From Candidatus Roseilinea sp. (GTDB lineage Bacteria > Chloroflexota > Anaerolineae > J036 > Brachytrichaceae), in the NCBI GenBank assembly GCA_026003755.1, contig BPHV01000002.1, positions 186,001 to 250,000 on the forward strand: a stretch of 64,000 nt of DNA, written 5' to 3'. The translations under genes and the position numbers were made by a program. Shown here in pieces: positions 8,629 to 17,472 of this stretch (positions are counted from its first letter, which is position 1; every line of letters begins with the position of its first letter). A model generated the notes under the pieces. That model saw only the letters and a list, made by a program, of their open reading frames with translations. It ran no database searches and was not told the DNA's origin.

Positions 8629-9360
8629 ATGGAATATTTGTACAGCCGTCAAGCCGTCCGTGAATGCCTGCGCGCGCGCCGGCGGCCCATCTACCGTCTA
8701 TGGGTCGGCGAGGGCGTGGAGGACGCGCCGATCATCCGCGAAATCCGTGCGTTGGCGCAACAACAGCGCGTCCCGATCAGCGCGGTCCGGCGTGATGCGC
8801 TACATGCAATCTCCGCGCATGCGCAAGGGGTCGCGCTGGAGGTGGGCGATTACCCCTACGCCAGCCTGGACGAGATCTTTGGCGCAGCCCAGATGCGCAA
8901 CGAGCCGCCCTTCATCCTCATCCTGGATTCGCTACAGGACCCGCAGAACTTCGGCAATTTGATTCGCACGGCGGAGGCCGCCGGCCTGCACGGGGTGGTG
9001 ATCGGCACGCGTCGCAGCGTGGGAGTGACGCCCGCCGTGGTCAATGCCTCATCTGGCGCCGCCGAGCACATGCGCGTGGCTCAAGTGGTCAACCTAGCCC
9101 GCGCGGTCGAGGCGATCAAGGCGCGCGATGTGTGGGTCGCTGCCCTGCACGGCGAAGCGCAACGCGCGATCTACGAGGCCGATCTGCGCGGCGCGCTGGC
9201 CCTCATCGTCGGCAGCGAAGGCGAAGGCGTGAGCCGGCTGCTGCGCGAGCGCGCCGATTTCGTGTTGCGTGTGCCGATGCGGGGCCAGGTGGCTTCGTTG
9301 AATGCTGCCGTAGCCGGCGCGGTGGCGATCTACGAGGCGTTGCGTCAGCGTCATGCGTGA
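8629..9360 (+). CDS. rlmB: 23S rRNA 2'-O-ribose methyltransferase RlmB (TrmH/SpoU family)
   Basis: 243-residue SPOUT-class RNA methyltransferase. The N-terminal substrate-binding domain (residues 1-75) is followed by the three SpoU motifs: motif 1 with Q-D-P-x-N-F-G-N-L-I-R-T-A-E-A-A-G, motif 2 with LIVGSEGEGVSRLL, and motif 3 with VPMRGQVASLNAAVAGAVAIYEA. This set is diagnostic for transfer of a methyl group from SAM to a ribose, in RlmB at G2251 of 23S rRNA. A GTGAGG ribosome-binding site overlaps the end of the preceding gene. Other TrmH-type targets cannot be fully excluded. Confidence 0.9.
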   Translation: MEYLYSRQAVRECLRARRRPIYRLWVGEGVEDAPIIREIRALAQQQRVPISAVRRDALHAISAHAQGVALEVGDYPYASLDEIFGAAQMRNEPPFILILDSLQDPQNFGNLIRTAEAAGLHGVVIGTRRSVGVTPAVVNASSGAAEHMRVAQVVNLARAVEAIKARDVWVAALHGEAQRAIYEADLRGALALIVGSEGEGVSRLLRERADFVLRVPMRGQVASLNAAVAGAVAIYEALRQRHA

Positions 9361-9640
9361 CTATCACACTCAGCGCTAGCGCTGGGGCAACGCGCCCACA
9401 CCTGCGCGCAACCAGAGCGGTCGCATGTCGCAGAGCATCGCCGCCGCTGTCCGCACTGCGGGCATACGTCTCGAGATTCAACGGTGTAGTCCGCGCCGAC
9501 CAAGCTGACAACCCCGCATGTGGAGGCGGCCGGAGGCCGAGCGCCGGGATGTAACTCACCGGATGGCAGCCCCCTGCGCGACCTGTTAGGATTAGGGGTA
9601 GGATCCAGGCCGCGCTGATGACGCGATGTCAGGGTCTATT

Positions 9641-10678
9641 TCAGTTTGGGGGCGAAGAATAGGCAGCAGACCACATCGCGTCAAAGGCGTGACCCATGAC
9701 GGCCGCCCGAATCGGGAGCAGACGCTCGATGCCGGGACGGCTCCAGCGCATCCCGCTACCGGCGAAGCGATGACGGAATTGCTTGCAGGCGCTCTCGACC
9801 ACGCCGCTGCCGATCGGCCAGCCATCTTCGCGCAGGCTCTGGTATTGCATGCGTCGCCGGTTGTCCCCGAAGTAGCCCGCTTCACGCCGTAGCATCTCGG
9901 CGTGCTGGGGATGGGTATGGGCGGCCTGACGGAGTCGAGCCGCAATCCGGTCGGCATGGCCCTGGAACAAGAGGGTTTCGTGGGCACGATACCAAGCCTG
10001 GGCCGCCGGGCTGCCTGCTGCGTGCAGGCCGTGAGCAACCTGCCACAGATGCTGGCTGGCGTGATACCAGTCCACGGCTTGTCGGCTGTCGTAGAAGTGC
10101 TCGCTGACCAGATTCCAAATCCACGCGGCGCCATCGCCCAAGGCGATGGTGTCACGTGCCTGCGTCCAGCCGCGACGTTGGGCGGCCGTCCACAACACCT
10201 GGCCGAACCGTTCCGGCCCGCCCAGATGGGCGACGTAGCCGGCGCGGACGGCGTGGGCCGTGTCAACCCACTCCTCGCTCTGGCGATCCCAAGTCGGCTG
10301 TAGCACGACATCGAACACGCACCCCACCTTGAGTTCCTTCCAGCCTTCGCCACGCACATGAACCGTTGCTCCGTCCAGGGCGACACCCATCTTGCCCGGC
10401 ACGGTCGCCGCCTCGGCGGTGCGCCCGCCGCCGTCCGCCAGGGCGCGTTGTGTGGCTTCTACCCCCCGAAAGCGCTCTCCCCATACCGCCACCCGCCGCC
10501 ACACACTGCTGTCGGACATGACCAGCCCGCCCACCTGTCCCAGGATGCGCTCCGCTTCCTCAAACGTCACCAGCCCGCTCAGCCACACCGCCTGCTTGGC
10601 CACCTGTTCGCTCCAGTGCTTGTCCCACACCGCCAGCTGCCGATCGAGGGGGGAAAAGCCCGACGCGGCAGGCTTCAC
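9641..10678 (-). CDS. ISKra4 transposase, catalytic part (downstream frame), copy B
   Basis: Identical in protein sequence to the catalytic frame of copy A, with the same DDE residues in GVALDGA, ALGDGAAW and PIGSGVVES. The frame opens at GTG 10678 and must be joined to the zinc-finger frame by the same +1 step at the C6 run (10653-10648). The overlapping longer frame covering 9592-10386 is a shadow. Confidence 0.9.
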   Translation of the reverse strand: MKPAASGFSPLDRQLAVWDKHWSEQVAKQAVWLSGLVTFEEAERILGQVGGLVMSDSSVWRRVAVWGERFRGVEATQRALADGGGRTAEAATVPGKMGVALDGATVHVRGEGWKELKVGCVFDVVLQPTWDRQSEEWVDTAHAVRAGYVAHLGGPERFGQVLWTAAQRRGWTQARDTIALGDGAAWIWNLVSEHFYDSRQAVDWYHASQHLWQVAHGLHAAGSPAAQAWYRAHETLLFQGHADRIAARLRQAAHTHPQHAEMLRREAGYFGDNRRRMQYQSLREDGWPIGSGVVESACKQFRHRFAGSGMRWSRPGIERLLPIRAAVMGHAFDAMWSAAYSSPPN

Positions 10679-11030
10679 AGTAGTAGTATCCTCGCTGCAC
10701 GGACAGGCTGCCCACGCGGCTCTCGACCGTGTTCCGCTTGCGGCCTTTGGAGTGCATCTCCCGCCCGCACTGCGGACAGACCGGCCCCGGCACCGGGCGG
10801 CTCGCCTCTTGCGCCTCGATCACGGTGACCGCCATCGCCTCGCTCATCCGCTTGCGCAGCTTCAGGATCACCTCCTCGATCTGCGTCAGCGTCGGCTGGC
10901 CGGCCTGTTCATTCCAGTCCAGCAATTCATCGATCACGGCCTCCGCTTCTCGCATCAGCACCGCTTTCATCTCGCCTCGCCGTGGCGAAGACGCTGACTT
11001 GCGCTGTGTCGTCGCCCTGGTCTCTTTCAT
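10560..11030 (-). CDS. ISKra4 transposase, N-terminal zinc-finger part (upstream frame), copy B
   Basis: Identical to the corresponding frame of copy A. The start at ATG 11030 has the same GGAGGTG ribosome-binding site. It carries the Cys4 zinc finger (CPQC and YYYCEAC) and runs out of frame after G-L-F-P, where the catalytic frame takes over. Confidence 0.85.
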   Translation of the reverse strand: MKETRATTQRKSASSPRRGEMKAVLMREAEAVIDELLDWNEQAGQPTLTQIEEVILKLRKRMSEAMAVTVIEAQEASRPVPGPVCPQCGREMHSKGRKRNTVESRVGSLSVQRGYYYCEACRVGLFPPRSAAGGVGQALERTGGQAGGVAERAGDV

Positions 11031-11229
11031 GGCACACCTCCCGGATATAACTGTCCTCGCATTATGCCCGCAGCGGCCTGCGGCTTGTCGTCCCTCGCTG
11101 AGATGCCGGTCTGTCAATCCACGACGACGTCCGTGATCTTCGGATGTTCACGCGGGCGAGGTCAATCTGCGCGCTTTTTGAGTGCGCTCCTGCCCCAAAA
11201 CTGAAATGCACCCGCGATGTCATTTACCC

Positions 11230-11257
11230 TTGACCAAAATTCAGTTGTGCATATAAT
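11230..11257 (+). promoter_or_regulatory. Promoter of the initiator tRNA gene
   Basis: TTGACC (11230-11235) and TATAAT (11252-11257) are separated by 16 bp, close to the sigma-70-type consensus. The predicted start is near 11264, 6 bp before the tRNA 5' end at 11270. Confidence 0.8.
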
Positions 11258-11269
11258 CACAAGCGACGA

Positions 11270-11341
11270 TGCGGGATAGAGCAGTGGCAGCTCGTCAGGC
11301 TCATAACCTGAAGGTCGTAGGTTCGAATCCTACTCCCGCTA
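11270..11341 (+). tRNA. Initiator tRNA-Met (fMet), anticodon CAT
   Basis: A full cloverleaf can be drawn: acceptor TGCGGGA / TCCCGCT, D-arm GAGC-loop-GCTC, anticodon arm TCAGG-CTCATAA-CCTGA, and T-arm GTAGG-TTCGAAT-CCTAC. The first acceptor pair is a T-T mismatch (1:72), and pair 11:24 is A-T (purine-pyrimidine); both mark initiator rather than elongator tRNA-Met. The anticodon stem has A-T, G-C, G-C at 29-31/39-41 instead of the usual three G-C pairs. The sequence after the discriminator A is CCT, so the CCA end must be added enzymatically. Confidence 0.96.
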
Positions 11342-11347
11342 CCTCGT

Positions 11348-11381
11348 AAAACCGAAGCCTATCAGGGCTTCGGTTTTATTT
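11348..11381 (+). terminator. Rho-independent terminator of the tRNA gene
   Basis: A 12-bp stem AAAACCGAAGCC (11348-11359) / GGCTTCGGTTTT (11366-11377) with a 6-nt loop; the T-rich 3' arm continues as ATTTT. Confidence 0.9.
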
Positions 11382-11442
11382 TGGCGGCCATCCGGTCGTT
11401 TGGCCCTTGTTTGAGTTCCGATGCTGGCTGCTGCCTGCGCAA

Positions 11443-11448
11443 TATAAT
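11443..11448 (+). promoter_or_regulatory. -10 element ahead of the giant GT39-DUF2298 gene
   Basis: A perfect TATAAT ends 8 nt before GTG 11457 and 11 nt before ATG 11460. There is no Shine-Dalgarno sequence, so the mRNA is likely leaderless or nearly so. No convincing -35 is seen. Confidence 0.55.
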
Positions 11449-11459
11449 CGCGCACAGTG

Positions 11460-14400
11460 ATGTCTGCGGAGTGGACTCAGGCCGCGATCTCCGAATCACG
11501 CCCCACCTCCTCAAGCGACCGGCGCGTCCCTTTACGGCGATACCTGCACCCGGCCGCCTTGCTTGTCATCCTTGTTGTTGCCGCGGCGCTGCGCTTCTAC
11601 GACCTCAACTGGGACCAGAGCCAATACAACCACCCGGACGAGCGCCACGTGACGAACGTGATCTCGGCGTTGCAGATGCCGAGCAGTCTCGGGGAATATC
11701 TCGATCCGGCTCAGTCGCCGCTCAACCCCTACAACAACCGGCAGAGCTGGGTGTACGGCACGCTGCCGCTGTTCGGCGGACGGGCGCTTGCGGAGTTCCT
11801 CGACCAGGGGTGCGCGCCGGTGAATGCCGCTCTCCCGGCGCTGCTGGGGCGGTTGCTCTTCGGCGCGGCTGCCGCCGATTGTTCGCGAGGCTTCTTCACC
11901 GGCTATGAGCACATCCGGCTGGTCGGGCGCTTACTCTCCATGCTGGCCGATACGCTCACCGTACTGATTGTGTACCTCACGGGCCGGCGACTGTTCGGCT
12001 GGCGCGTCGGCCTGCTGGCTGCAGCGTTCAGCGCCCTGGCCGTGCTGCAAATCCAGCACAGCAAATTCTTCGTCGTCGAGAGCACGCTAACGATGTTCGT
12101 CGCGGCGTGCCTCTATTTCTGCGCGCGCCTCGCGACGATACAGATCAATTCCCGGCGCAGGGCGTATGCGCTATGGGTCAACGCTGCGCTGGCCGGCCTG
12201 TGCTCCGGCCTAGCCGTCGCCAGCAAGATCAGCGCCTGGCCGACTGCGGCGCTGACCGTGGTCGCCGTCGCAGTAGCCATGATGCGCGATCGCCGTGCCA
12301 CCGGCCCAGCCGCGCTCACCGCGTTCGCCGCCGTGGTGATAGCCGGATTGACCGCCTTTGCCGGCTTTCGGATGACGCAGCCCTACGGCTTTGTCGGCAA
12401 CAGCGAGGTCGAGTGGGCCTATACCATCCGCGCCTGCGGAACGCTGACCGATCCCGAACAGTTCCAAATTTGCCAGCAGACGCCGCCGATGCCCGAAACC
12501 CTGGCGCGCCTTGTCGAGCGCATCCCGGCGTTCCTTCGCCCGATCATCGCGCCGTCGGCGCGCTGGATCGCCGAGTTGCAGTTTGCCGCAGCGCAATCCT
12601 CAGGCGCTGCCGATCCGCCGTGGGGCTGGCAGTGGGCCAATCGCGCACCGATCCTCTTCCCGCTCACCAACATCGTGTTCTATGGGCTAGGCGTGCCGCT
12701 GGGGGTGACCGCCGTGATCGGCGCGTTCTACCTGCTCAGCCGGCTGCTGCGCGGCCGGCGCCGGTATGCCTATCTTGTGCCGGTGTTGTGGATCTTCGGT
12801 TTCTTTCTGTATCAGGGCACGCAGTTCGTCAAATCCCTCCGCTACCAATTGCCCATTTATCCCATGCTGTGTATTGCGGCGGCGGCGGTCTTGCTGGCGT
12901 TGTGGAGGAGGTGGCGGCCGTTGGAAAGCGGGAGCCGCGGGCTCATGCCCCGACTGCCTGCGGTTCTCATCGCCGTGGTGCTGGCCGGCGCGCTGACGTG
13001 GGCGCTGGCTTTCATGCGCATCTACGATGGCGAACTGACGCGCACCGAGGCGTCGCGCTGGATCTACGCGCACGTGCCGACGGCGCTGACGCTTTCGGGG
13101 GATGCCGCCGGCCAAACGCGCCAGGTGCAACTGCCGATCAAGGACATCGCGCTGCAGCCGGGCGAGCCGTTCGTCGCCACGGTTCGTGTGAGCGCGCGGG
13201 CCGACGGCGTCGGCGCGCCGCTGCAGCGGCCGCGTTTCACGCTGAACTACGTGGAGGGCGAGGGGTTAGTCCAGGTGCGGCTGTTGGAAGCGCCGACTCA
13301 AGCCGAGCTGGGCGTAGCCCGCCAACGCATCGGCCCCGATGCGTCCACCATCGCGTTCGACGAGGCTGTGATCGAGCTTGACGCCGACTACATGCTTGAG
13401 TTGACGCTGCAGGACGGCGCCGTCCTGCGCGCGCGCACCAGCGTCATCGCCAATCAGCACTTCGACGAGGGCATTCCCTTCCGCATCGAGGGCAAGGATG
13501 GCTTCGGCTGGTACTACCGAGGGCTAAGCAGCTCCCCATGGGGCGATATGCCGGTCTACAACGAAGACGATCCGGCCAAGTACGAGATGTTCCTGCGCGC
13601 CCTCGACGAGGCGGATTACATCGTGCTGAACAGCAACCGGCACTATGGGTCGGTGGCGCGCTTGCCTTGGCGCTTCCCCATGACGAACGCCTACTACCGC
13701 GCGCTGATGGGCGGTGAGCTGGGCTTCGCGCTGATCGCCGATTTCTACCGCTTCCCGCGCATCGGCCCATTCGTCTTCAACGACCAGGAGATGCCACAGC
13801 GACTTGCGCGCCCGGAGGGCGTGCAGGGCACACCGCCGGGCATTGAAGTGCCTTATCCGAAGGCTGAGGAGGCATTCTCGGTCTACGACCACCCACGGGT
13901 GTTGATCTTCCAGAAGACGCCGGCGTATTCCTCTGCGCTCGTCGAGCGCGCCCTGAGCCCCTACGTGGATGTGCGCACGGTGCGCCAGACCGCCTTTCAG
14001 GCCAGCAATACGCCAGGCGGCCTGCTGCTCGACCAGCACATGCGCGAAGCGCAACAGGCCGGCGGCACATGGCGCGAACTCTTCCCCCGCGCTTCGCCGC
14101 TGAATCGGTCGCCGTTGCTCGCCGTCTTGGCCTGGCTGGCGCTGATCGAGGCGCTGGGCATCGCGGGGTTCATCGTGCTGGCCGTGGTGACGCAGCATCG
14201 AGGGGCGGCAGCTCAGAGGCGATGCGGTTCCGGTTCTCGGTTCCCCGTTCGCGCGTCCCTCGTTGATGGCGGGTATGCGTTTGGGAAGGTGTTTGGCCTG
14301 CTGACCACGTCGTTCATCGCGTGGTGGCTGGCCAGCCTGCGCATCGCGCCGTTTACGCCGGGCGTGATCTGGGCCGTGGTCTTGGCGTTCATTGTGCTCG

Positions 14401-16571
14401 CAGCGACGGTCGGCCATCTCAACCGCAATGCCATGATCGCGCTGGTGCGCGCGCGCTGGCCGGCGTTGCTCGTCGGCGAAGCGCTGTTCGTGACCGCCTT
14501 CGTGTTCTTCTTGCTTGTGCGCATAGGTAACCCTGACCTGTGGCATCCATTCTTCGGCGGCGAGAAGCCGATGGACTTTGCCTACCTCAACGCCGTGCTG
14601 AAGGCGACGTACTTCCCGCCGCAAGACCCGTGGTTTGCCGGCGGGGCAATTAACTATTACTACTATGGCTTCGTCATGGTGGGCGCGCCGATCAAGGCGC
14701 TGGGCATTGACCCGGCCGTCGCCTATAACCTCGCCATCCCCACGCTATTTGCCATGACGGCGTGCGGTGCCTTCGGCCTGGGCGCGTCGTTCTACGCGGC
14801 GCGCAGCGACGGCGATGCGCCCGCGCTCCGGCGTGCCGTCGCTGCCGGTGTGATCGCCGCGACCTTCGCCGTCTTCATCGGCAACGGCGACCAGATTCGC
14901 GTGGTCGGCCCGGCATGGCAAAAGCTGGGCGGGATCGAGCAGGGCGTCGCTGCGCCGGTGGCTTTCGTGACCGGCCTGCTCAAGTGGCTGGGGGGAGCGC
15001 CGCTGCCCATCGCGCCTTGGTGGCCATACTGGAACCCGACTCGTCCGGCGCCCGAGGTGATGATCGCCGAGTTCCCGCTCTTCACCTTCCTCTATGCCGA
15101 CCTGCACGCGCACATGATGGCGATGCCTCTGGCCTATCTGGCGCTGGCATTTGGGCTGGCGTTCGCCGCCGGCGCGCGCCATGGGTCGGCCATCGTGCTC
15201 GGCGCAGGGTCGGTGGGCATGCTGTGGCCGACGAATTCGTGGGACTATCCCCCCTGCCTGCTGTTGGTCGGCGCCGGCTTGGTGTTGGGGCGGATTGAAT
15301 CCGATGAAGGCGAGAGCCTCGGCCGGCGCCGGCTGCTGTCTGCGATCATTCGGGCGTTGCCGTCGCTCGTTGCGTTCGTCGCGCTCACGCGCCTGGCCAT
15401 GGCGCCCTACCTGGTGAACTACGGCTCGGCCTACAACGAGGTTGTTCCCTGGAGCGGCGACCGCACGCGGCTCGAAACCTACATCACGATCTACGGTCTT
15501 TTCCTCATCCCGATCGGCTTCTACTTGCTGCGTGGGCTATTCGTCGAGGGACGGACGCCGCGCATCATACTGGGCGCGGCGACGGTCGTCGGCTGCGCGC
15601 TCGGCGCGTTGCTGGCGCTGGGTGAAGCGCCGATCGCCTTGATCGCCGCGCCCGTGATGTTGCTGGCGTTTGCATCCGCCTGGCTGCCGGGTCGCTCGTC
15701 GCCGACGCGCCTGCTGTGGCTGATGACGGCGGGCGCATTCGCGCTCACCCTCTTCGTCGAGCTGTTTACGCTGCGCGGCGACATTGGGCGCATGAACACG
15801 CAGTTCAAGTTCTACATCCAGGCCTGGCTGTTGTTGAGCGTCTCAGCGGCGCTTGCGCTGGTCTGGTCGGTTGAGGCGCTGTTTGCCGGCGGGCGAGCAG
15901 CCGCACACGCTCGCCCCCAAGCCTTCTGGCGTGTGGCTTTCACGGCGGCCTTCGCCGTTGCGTTCTTCCTGGCGATGCTCTACCCGGTCTTCGCCATCCC
16001 GGCCAAGGTGGACGACCGCTACGTGCGCACGGCGCCGCGCGGCTTGGATGGCATGGCCTACATGCCATACGCGATGCGCAACGAGGAGTTCGCCGGCCGT
16101 CAGGCCGAGTTCCCGTTGCGGCATGACTACGATGCCATCCGCTGGATGCAGGACAACGTCGCAGGCTCGCCGACGATCATCGAGGAAGGCGCCGCCGGTG
16201 GGAACCAGTATCGCTGGAGCGCGCGCTTCTCAATCTACACCGGCCTGCCGACGGTCGTCGGCTGGGAATGGCACCAGCGGCAGCAGCGCGCGGCCCTGGG
16301 CGCGCCAGTCGTCGAAGACCGCGTTGCCGACGTGCGCGAGTTCTACAGCACGACCGACATCGAGCGGGCGCGTCTGCTGCTGCGCCGCTACGATGTGCGC
16401 TACGTGATCGTGGGCGAGATGGAGCGGCTATACAACGACCCGGCCGGCTTCGACAAGTTCGAGGCGATGGTCGAGGCCGGCGACCTGCGCATCGCTTATC
16501 AGAATCCCGGAGTCACCATTTACGAAGTTGTGCCGCGCGCTACCCCGATGATGGGAGCAATTGCGCGCTAA
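11460..16571 (+). CDS. Giant membrane protein, GT39-like glycosyltransferase fused to DUF2298
   Basis: 1703 residues from ATG 11460 (a GTG at 11457 is directly in front). Residues ~25-520 form a GT39/ArnT-like membrane half with N-H-P-D-E-R-H after the first helix, the likely catalytic acidic site. Residues ~520-850 are mainly extracytoplasmic, with beta-rich segments. From ~860 on it is a DUF2298 ('YYY') membrane domain: GGEKPMDFAYLNAVLK, FPPQDPWFAGG, and NYYYYG near residue 1065. The two parts are separate proteins in many bacteria, so this is a fusion, probably for polyprenyl-linked surface-glycan synthesis. A heptanucleotide repeat tract (14224-14265) encodes a loop early in the DUF2298 part. 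The frame is intact over 5.1 kb. Confidence 0.82.
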   Translation: MSAEWTQAAISESRPTSSSDRRVPLRRYLHPAALLVILVVAAALRFYDLNWDQSQYNHPDERHVTNVISALQMPSSLGEYLDPAQSPLNPYNNRQSWVYGTLPLFGGRALAEFLDQGCAPVNAALPALLGRLLFGAAAADCSRGFFTGYEHIRLVGRLLSMLADTLTVLIVYLTGRRLFGWRVGLLAAAFSALAVLQIQHSKFFVVESTLTMFVAACLYFCARLATIQINSRRRAYALWVNAALAGLCSGLAVASKISAWPTAALTVVAVAVAMMRDRRATGPAALTAFAAVVIAGLTAFAGFRMTQPYGFVGNSEVEWAYTIRACGTLTDPEQFQICQQTPPMPETLARLVERIPAFLRPIIAPSARWIAELQFAAAQSSGAADPPWGWQWANRAPILFPLTNIVFYGLGVPLGVTAVIGAFYLLSRLLRGRRRYAYLVPVLWIFGFFLYQGTQFVKSLRYQLPIYPMLCIAAAAVLLALWRRWRPLESGSRGLMPRLPAVLIAVVLAGALTWALAFMRIYDGELTRTEASRWIYAHVPTALTLSGDAAGQTRQVQLPIKDIALQPGEPFVATVRVSARADGVGAPLQRPRFTLNYVEGEGLVQVRLLEAPTQAELGVARQRIGPDASTIAFDEAVIELDADYMLELTLQDGAVLRARTSVIANQHFDEGIPFRIEGKDGFGWYYRGLSSSPWGDMPVYNEDDPAKYEMFLRALDEADYIVLNSNRHYGSVARLPWRFPMTNAYYRALMGGELGFALIADFYRFPRIGPFVFNDQEMPQRLARPEGVQGTPPGIEVPYPKAEEAFSVYDHPRVLIFQKTPAYSSALVERALSPYVDVRTVRQTAFQASNTPGGLLLDQHMREAQQAGGTWRELFPRASPLNRSPLLAVLAWLALIEALGIAGFIVLAVVTQHRGAAAQRRCGSGSRFPVRASLVDGGYAFGKVFGLLTTSFIAWWLASLRIAPFTPGVIWAVVLAFIVLAATVGHLNRNAMIALVRARWPALLVGEALFVTAFVFFLLVRIGNPDLWHPFFGGEKPMDFAYLNAVLKATYFPPQDPWFAGGAINYYYYGFVMVGAPIKALGIDPAVAYNLAIPTLFAMTACGAFGLGASFYAARSDGDAPALRRAVAAGVIAATFAVFIGNGDQIRVVGPAWQKLGGIEQGVAAPVAFVTGLLKWLGGAPLPIAPWWPYWNPTRPAPEVMIAEFPLFTFLYADLHAHMMAMPLAYLALAFGLAFAAGARHGSAIVLGAGSVGMLWPTNSWDYPPCLLLVGAGLVLGRIESDEGESLGRRRLLSAIIRALPSLVAFVALTRLAMAPYLVNYGSAYNEVVPWSGDRTRLETYITIYGLFLIPIGFYLLRGLFVEGRTPRIILGAATVVGCALGALLALGEAPIALIAAPVMLLAFASAWLPGRSSPTRLLWLMTAGAFALTLFVELFTLRGDIGRMNTQFKFYIQAWLLLSVSAALALVWSVEALFAGGRAAAHARPQAFWRVAFTAAFAVAFFLAMLYPVFAIPAKVDDRYVRTAPRGLDGMAYMPYAMRNEEFAGRQAEFPLRHDYDAIRWMQDNVAGSPTIIEEGAAGGNQYRWSARFSIYTGLPTVVGWEWHQRQQRAALGAPVVEDRVADVREFYSTTDIERARLLLRRYDVRYVIVGEMERLYNDPAGFDKFEAMVEAGDLRIAYQNPGVTIYEVVPRATPMMGAIAR
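14224..14265 (+). repeat. Degenerate heptanucleotide repeat tract inside the DUF2298 part
   Basis: Six 7-mers in register: GCGGTTC, CGGTTCT, CGGTTCC, CCGTTCG, CGCGTCC, CTCGTTG. They encode the stretch C-G-S-G-S-R-F-P-V-R-A-S between the first helix and the L-x-D-x-G-Y-A-F-G-K segment, a position where DUF2298 proteins usually have a short loop. 42 bp is a multiple of three, so the frame is kept. Confidence 0.65.
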
Positions 16572-16722
16572 TTCGGCGCGTTGGCGCTGGCGTTGGGCCT
16601 CCCCCGGGGAGGCAAGGCGAAAATATCTGCGATCGTCTATGCTTAGCGATGCGCATGAGCAACGGGCGGGGCAGGCTCGTGCGCGTAATCGGCGGATCGT
16701 CGCCTTCGAAAGCGGGATCACG

Positions 16723-17208
16723 ATGAGCAAAGCAAACGACAACTCGATAAAAATCGTCGCGTCCAATCGTCGGGCGACCTTCGACTATGCGCTCGAGGAG
16801 CGGTTTGAGGCGGGGATCGTCTTGACCGGAGGGGAGATCAAGTCGGTTCGAGCGGGCAAAATGGATTTGCGCGATGCGTTCGTGCAAATCCGCGACGGTG
16901 AAGCGTGGTTGCTCAACGCTTACATTCCGGCCTACGATCTCGCCACCGGCTTTGCGCGCACGGCAGCGCAGGACGGCGAACGCCGCGATCGCAAGTTGCT
17001 GTTACACAAAAAGGAGATCCTCGAACTGGCGCGCGGCATCGAGCGCAAAGGCTACACCGCCATCGCCACCAAAGTGTATCTCAAGCGCGGACGCGCAAAA
17101 GTCGAAGTCGCGCTGGCAAAGGGCAAGAAGCTGTATGACAAGCGACAAGCCGTGGCCAAACGCGACGCCGACCGGGATATTCAACGCGCTTTGCGCGAGC
17201 GATACTAA
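16723..17208 (+). CDS. smpB: SsrA-binding protein SmpB
   Basis: 161-residue partner of tmRNA in trans-translation. ATG 16723 gives the normal start, reaching I-K-I-V-A-S-N-R-R-A-T-F-D-Y within 20 residues. The OB-fold core shows GIVLTGGEIKSVRAGKMDL and F-V-Q-I-R-D-G-E-A-W-L-L-N-A-Y-I. The basic tail KKLYDKRQAVAKRDADRDIQ is the SmpB C-terminal segment that becomes helical in the decoding site. The frame could start at 16561, but the extra residues look nothing like SmpB. No ssrA gene was recognised nearby. Confidence 0.95.
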   Translation: MSKANDNSIKIVASNRRATFDYALEERFEAGIVLTGGEIKSVRAGKMDLRDAFVQIRDGEAWLLNAYIPAYDLATGFARTAAQDGERRDRKLLLHKKEILELARGIERKGYTAIATKVYLKRGRAKVEVALAKGKKLYDKRQAVAKRDADRDIQRALRERY

Positions 17209-17472
17209 GCCTGTTCGGGGAAGGAACCAGCCTCTCGCAAGAAGTTGCCCTGCGACCTGCCCATGGTGCGGCGACGGCGAACGCGGCGGCCAACCTGACG
17301 CCGCCGGCGTATGCGCCGACCGCGAGCGCAGCCCAGCCATCCGGCGCCGACGTTCCCTAGGCGGTGGGGGTTGTGTCGCGCCGAAGACCCGATCGCGGCC
17401 GCAGCGACTACATCGCCCCGCACAGCCGCCCCCGCGTCAGGGCATGTATAGGTCAGCGTGACCGCGCAAGCC

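Larger units (their letters stand above)
9632..11213 (-). mobile_element. ISKra4-family insertion sequence, copy B (1582 bp)
   Basis: Same length, ends and encoded proteins as copy A, here flanked by a different 9-bp target duplication, GCGATGTCA (9623-9631 and 11214-11222). The different duplications prove two separate insertion events. The right end lies 16 bp from the -35 hexamer of the initiator tRNA promoter (11230-11235), which is left intact. Confidence 0.93.

Noticed and set aside
9361-9631. Possible small gene between rlmB and ISKra4 copy B
   Set aside because: Frames present have no ribosome-binding site, no -10 and no recognisable motif; nothing supported was seen.
11532-16124. 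Many long frames in other phases inside the giant glycosyltransferase gene
   Set aside because: All are Arg/Ala/Pro-rich shadows; the 1703-residue frame has consistent family motifs along its whole length.
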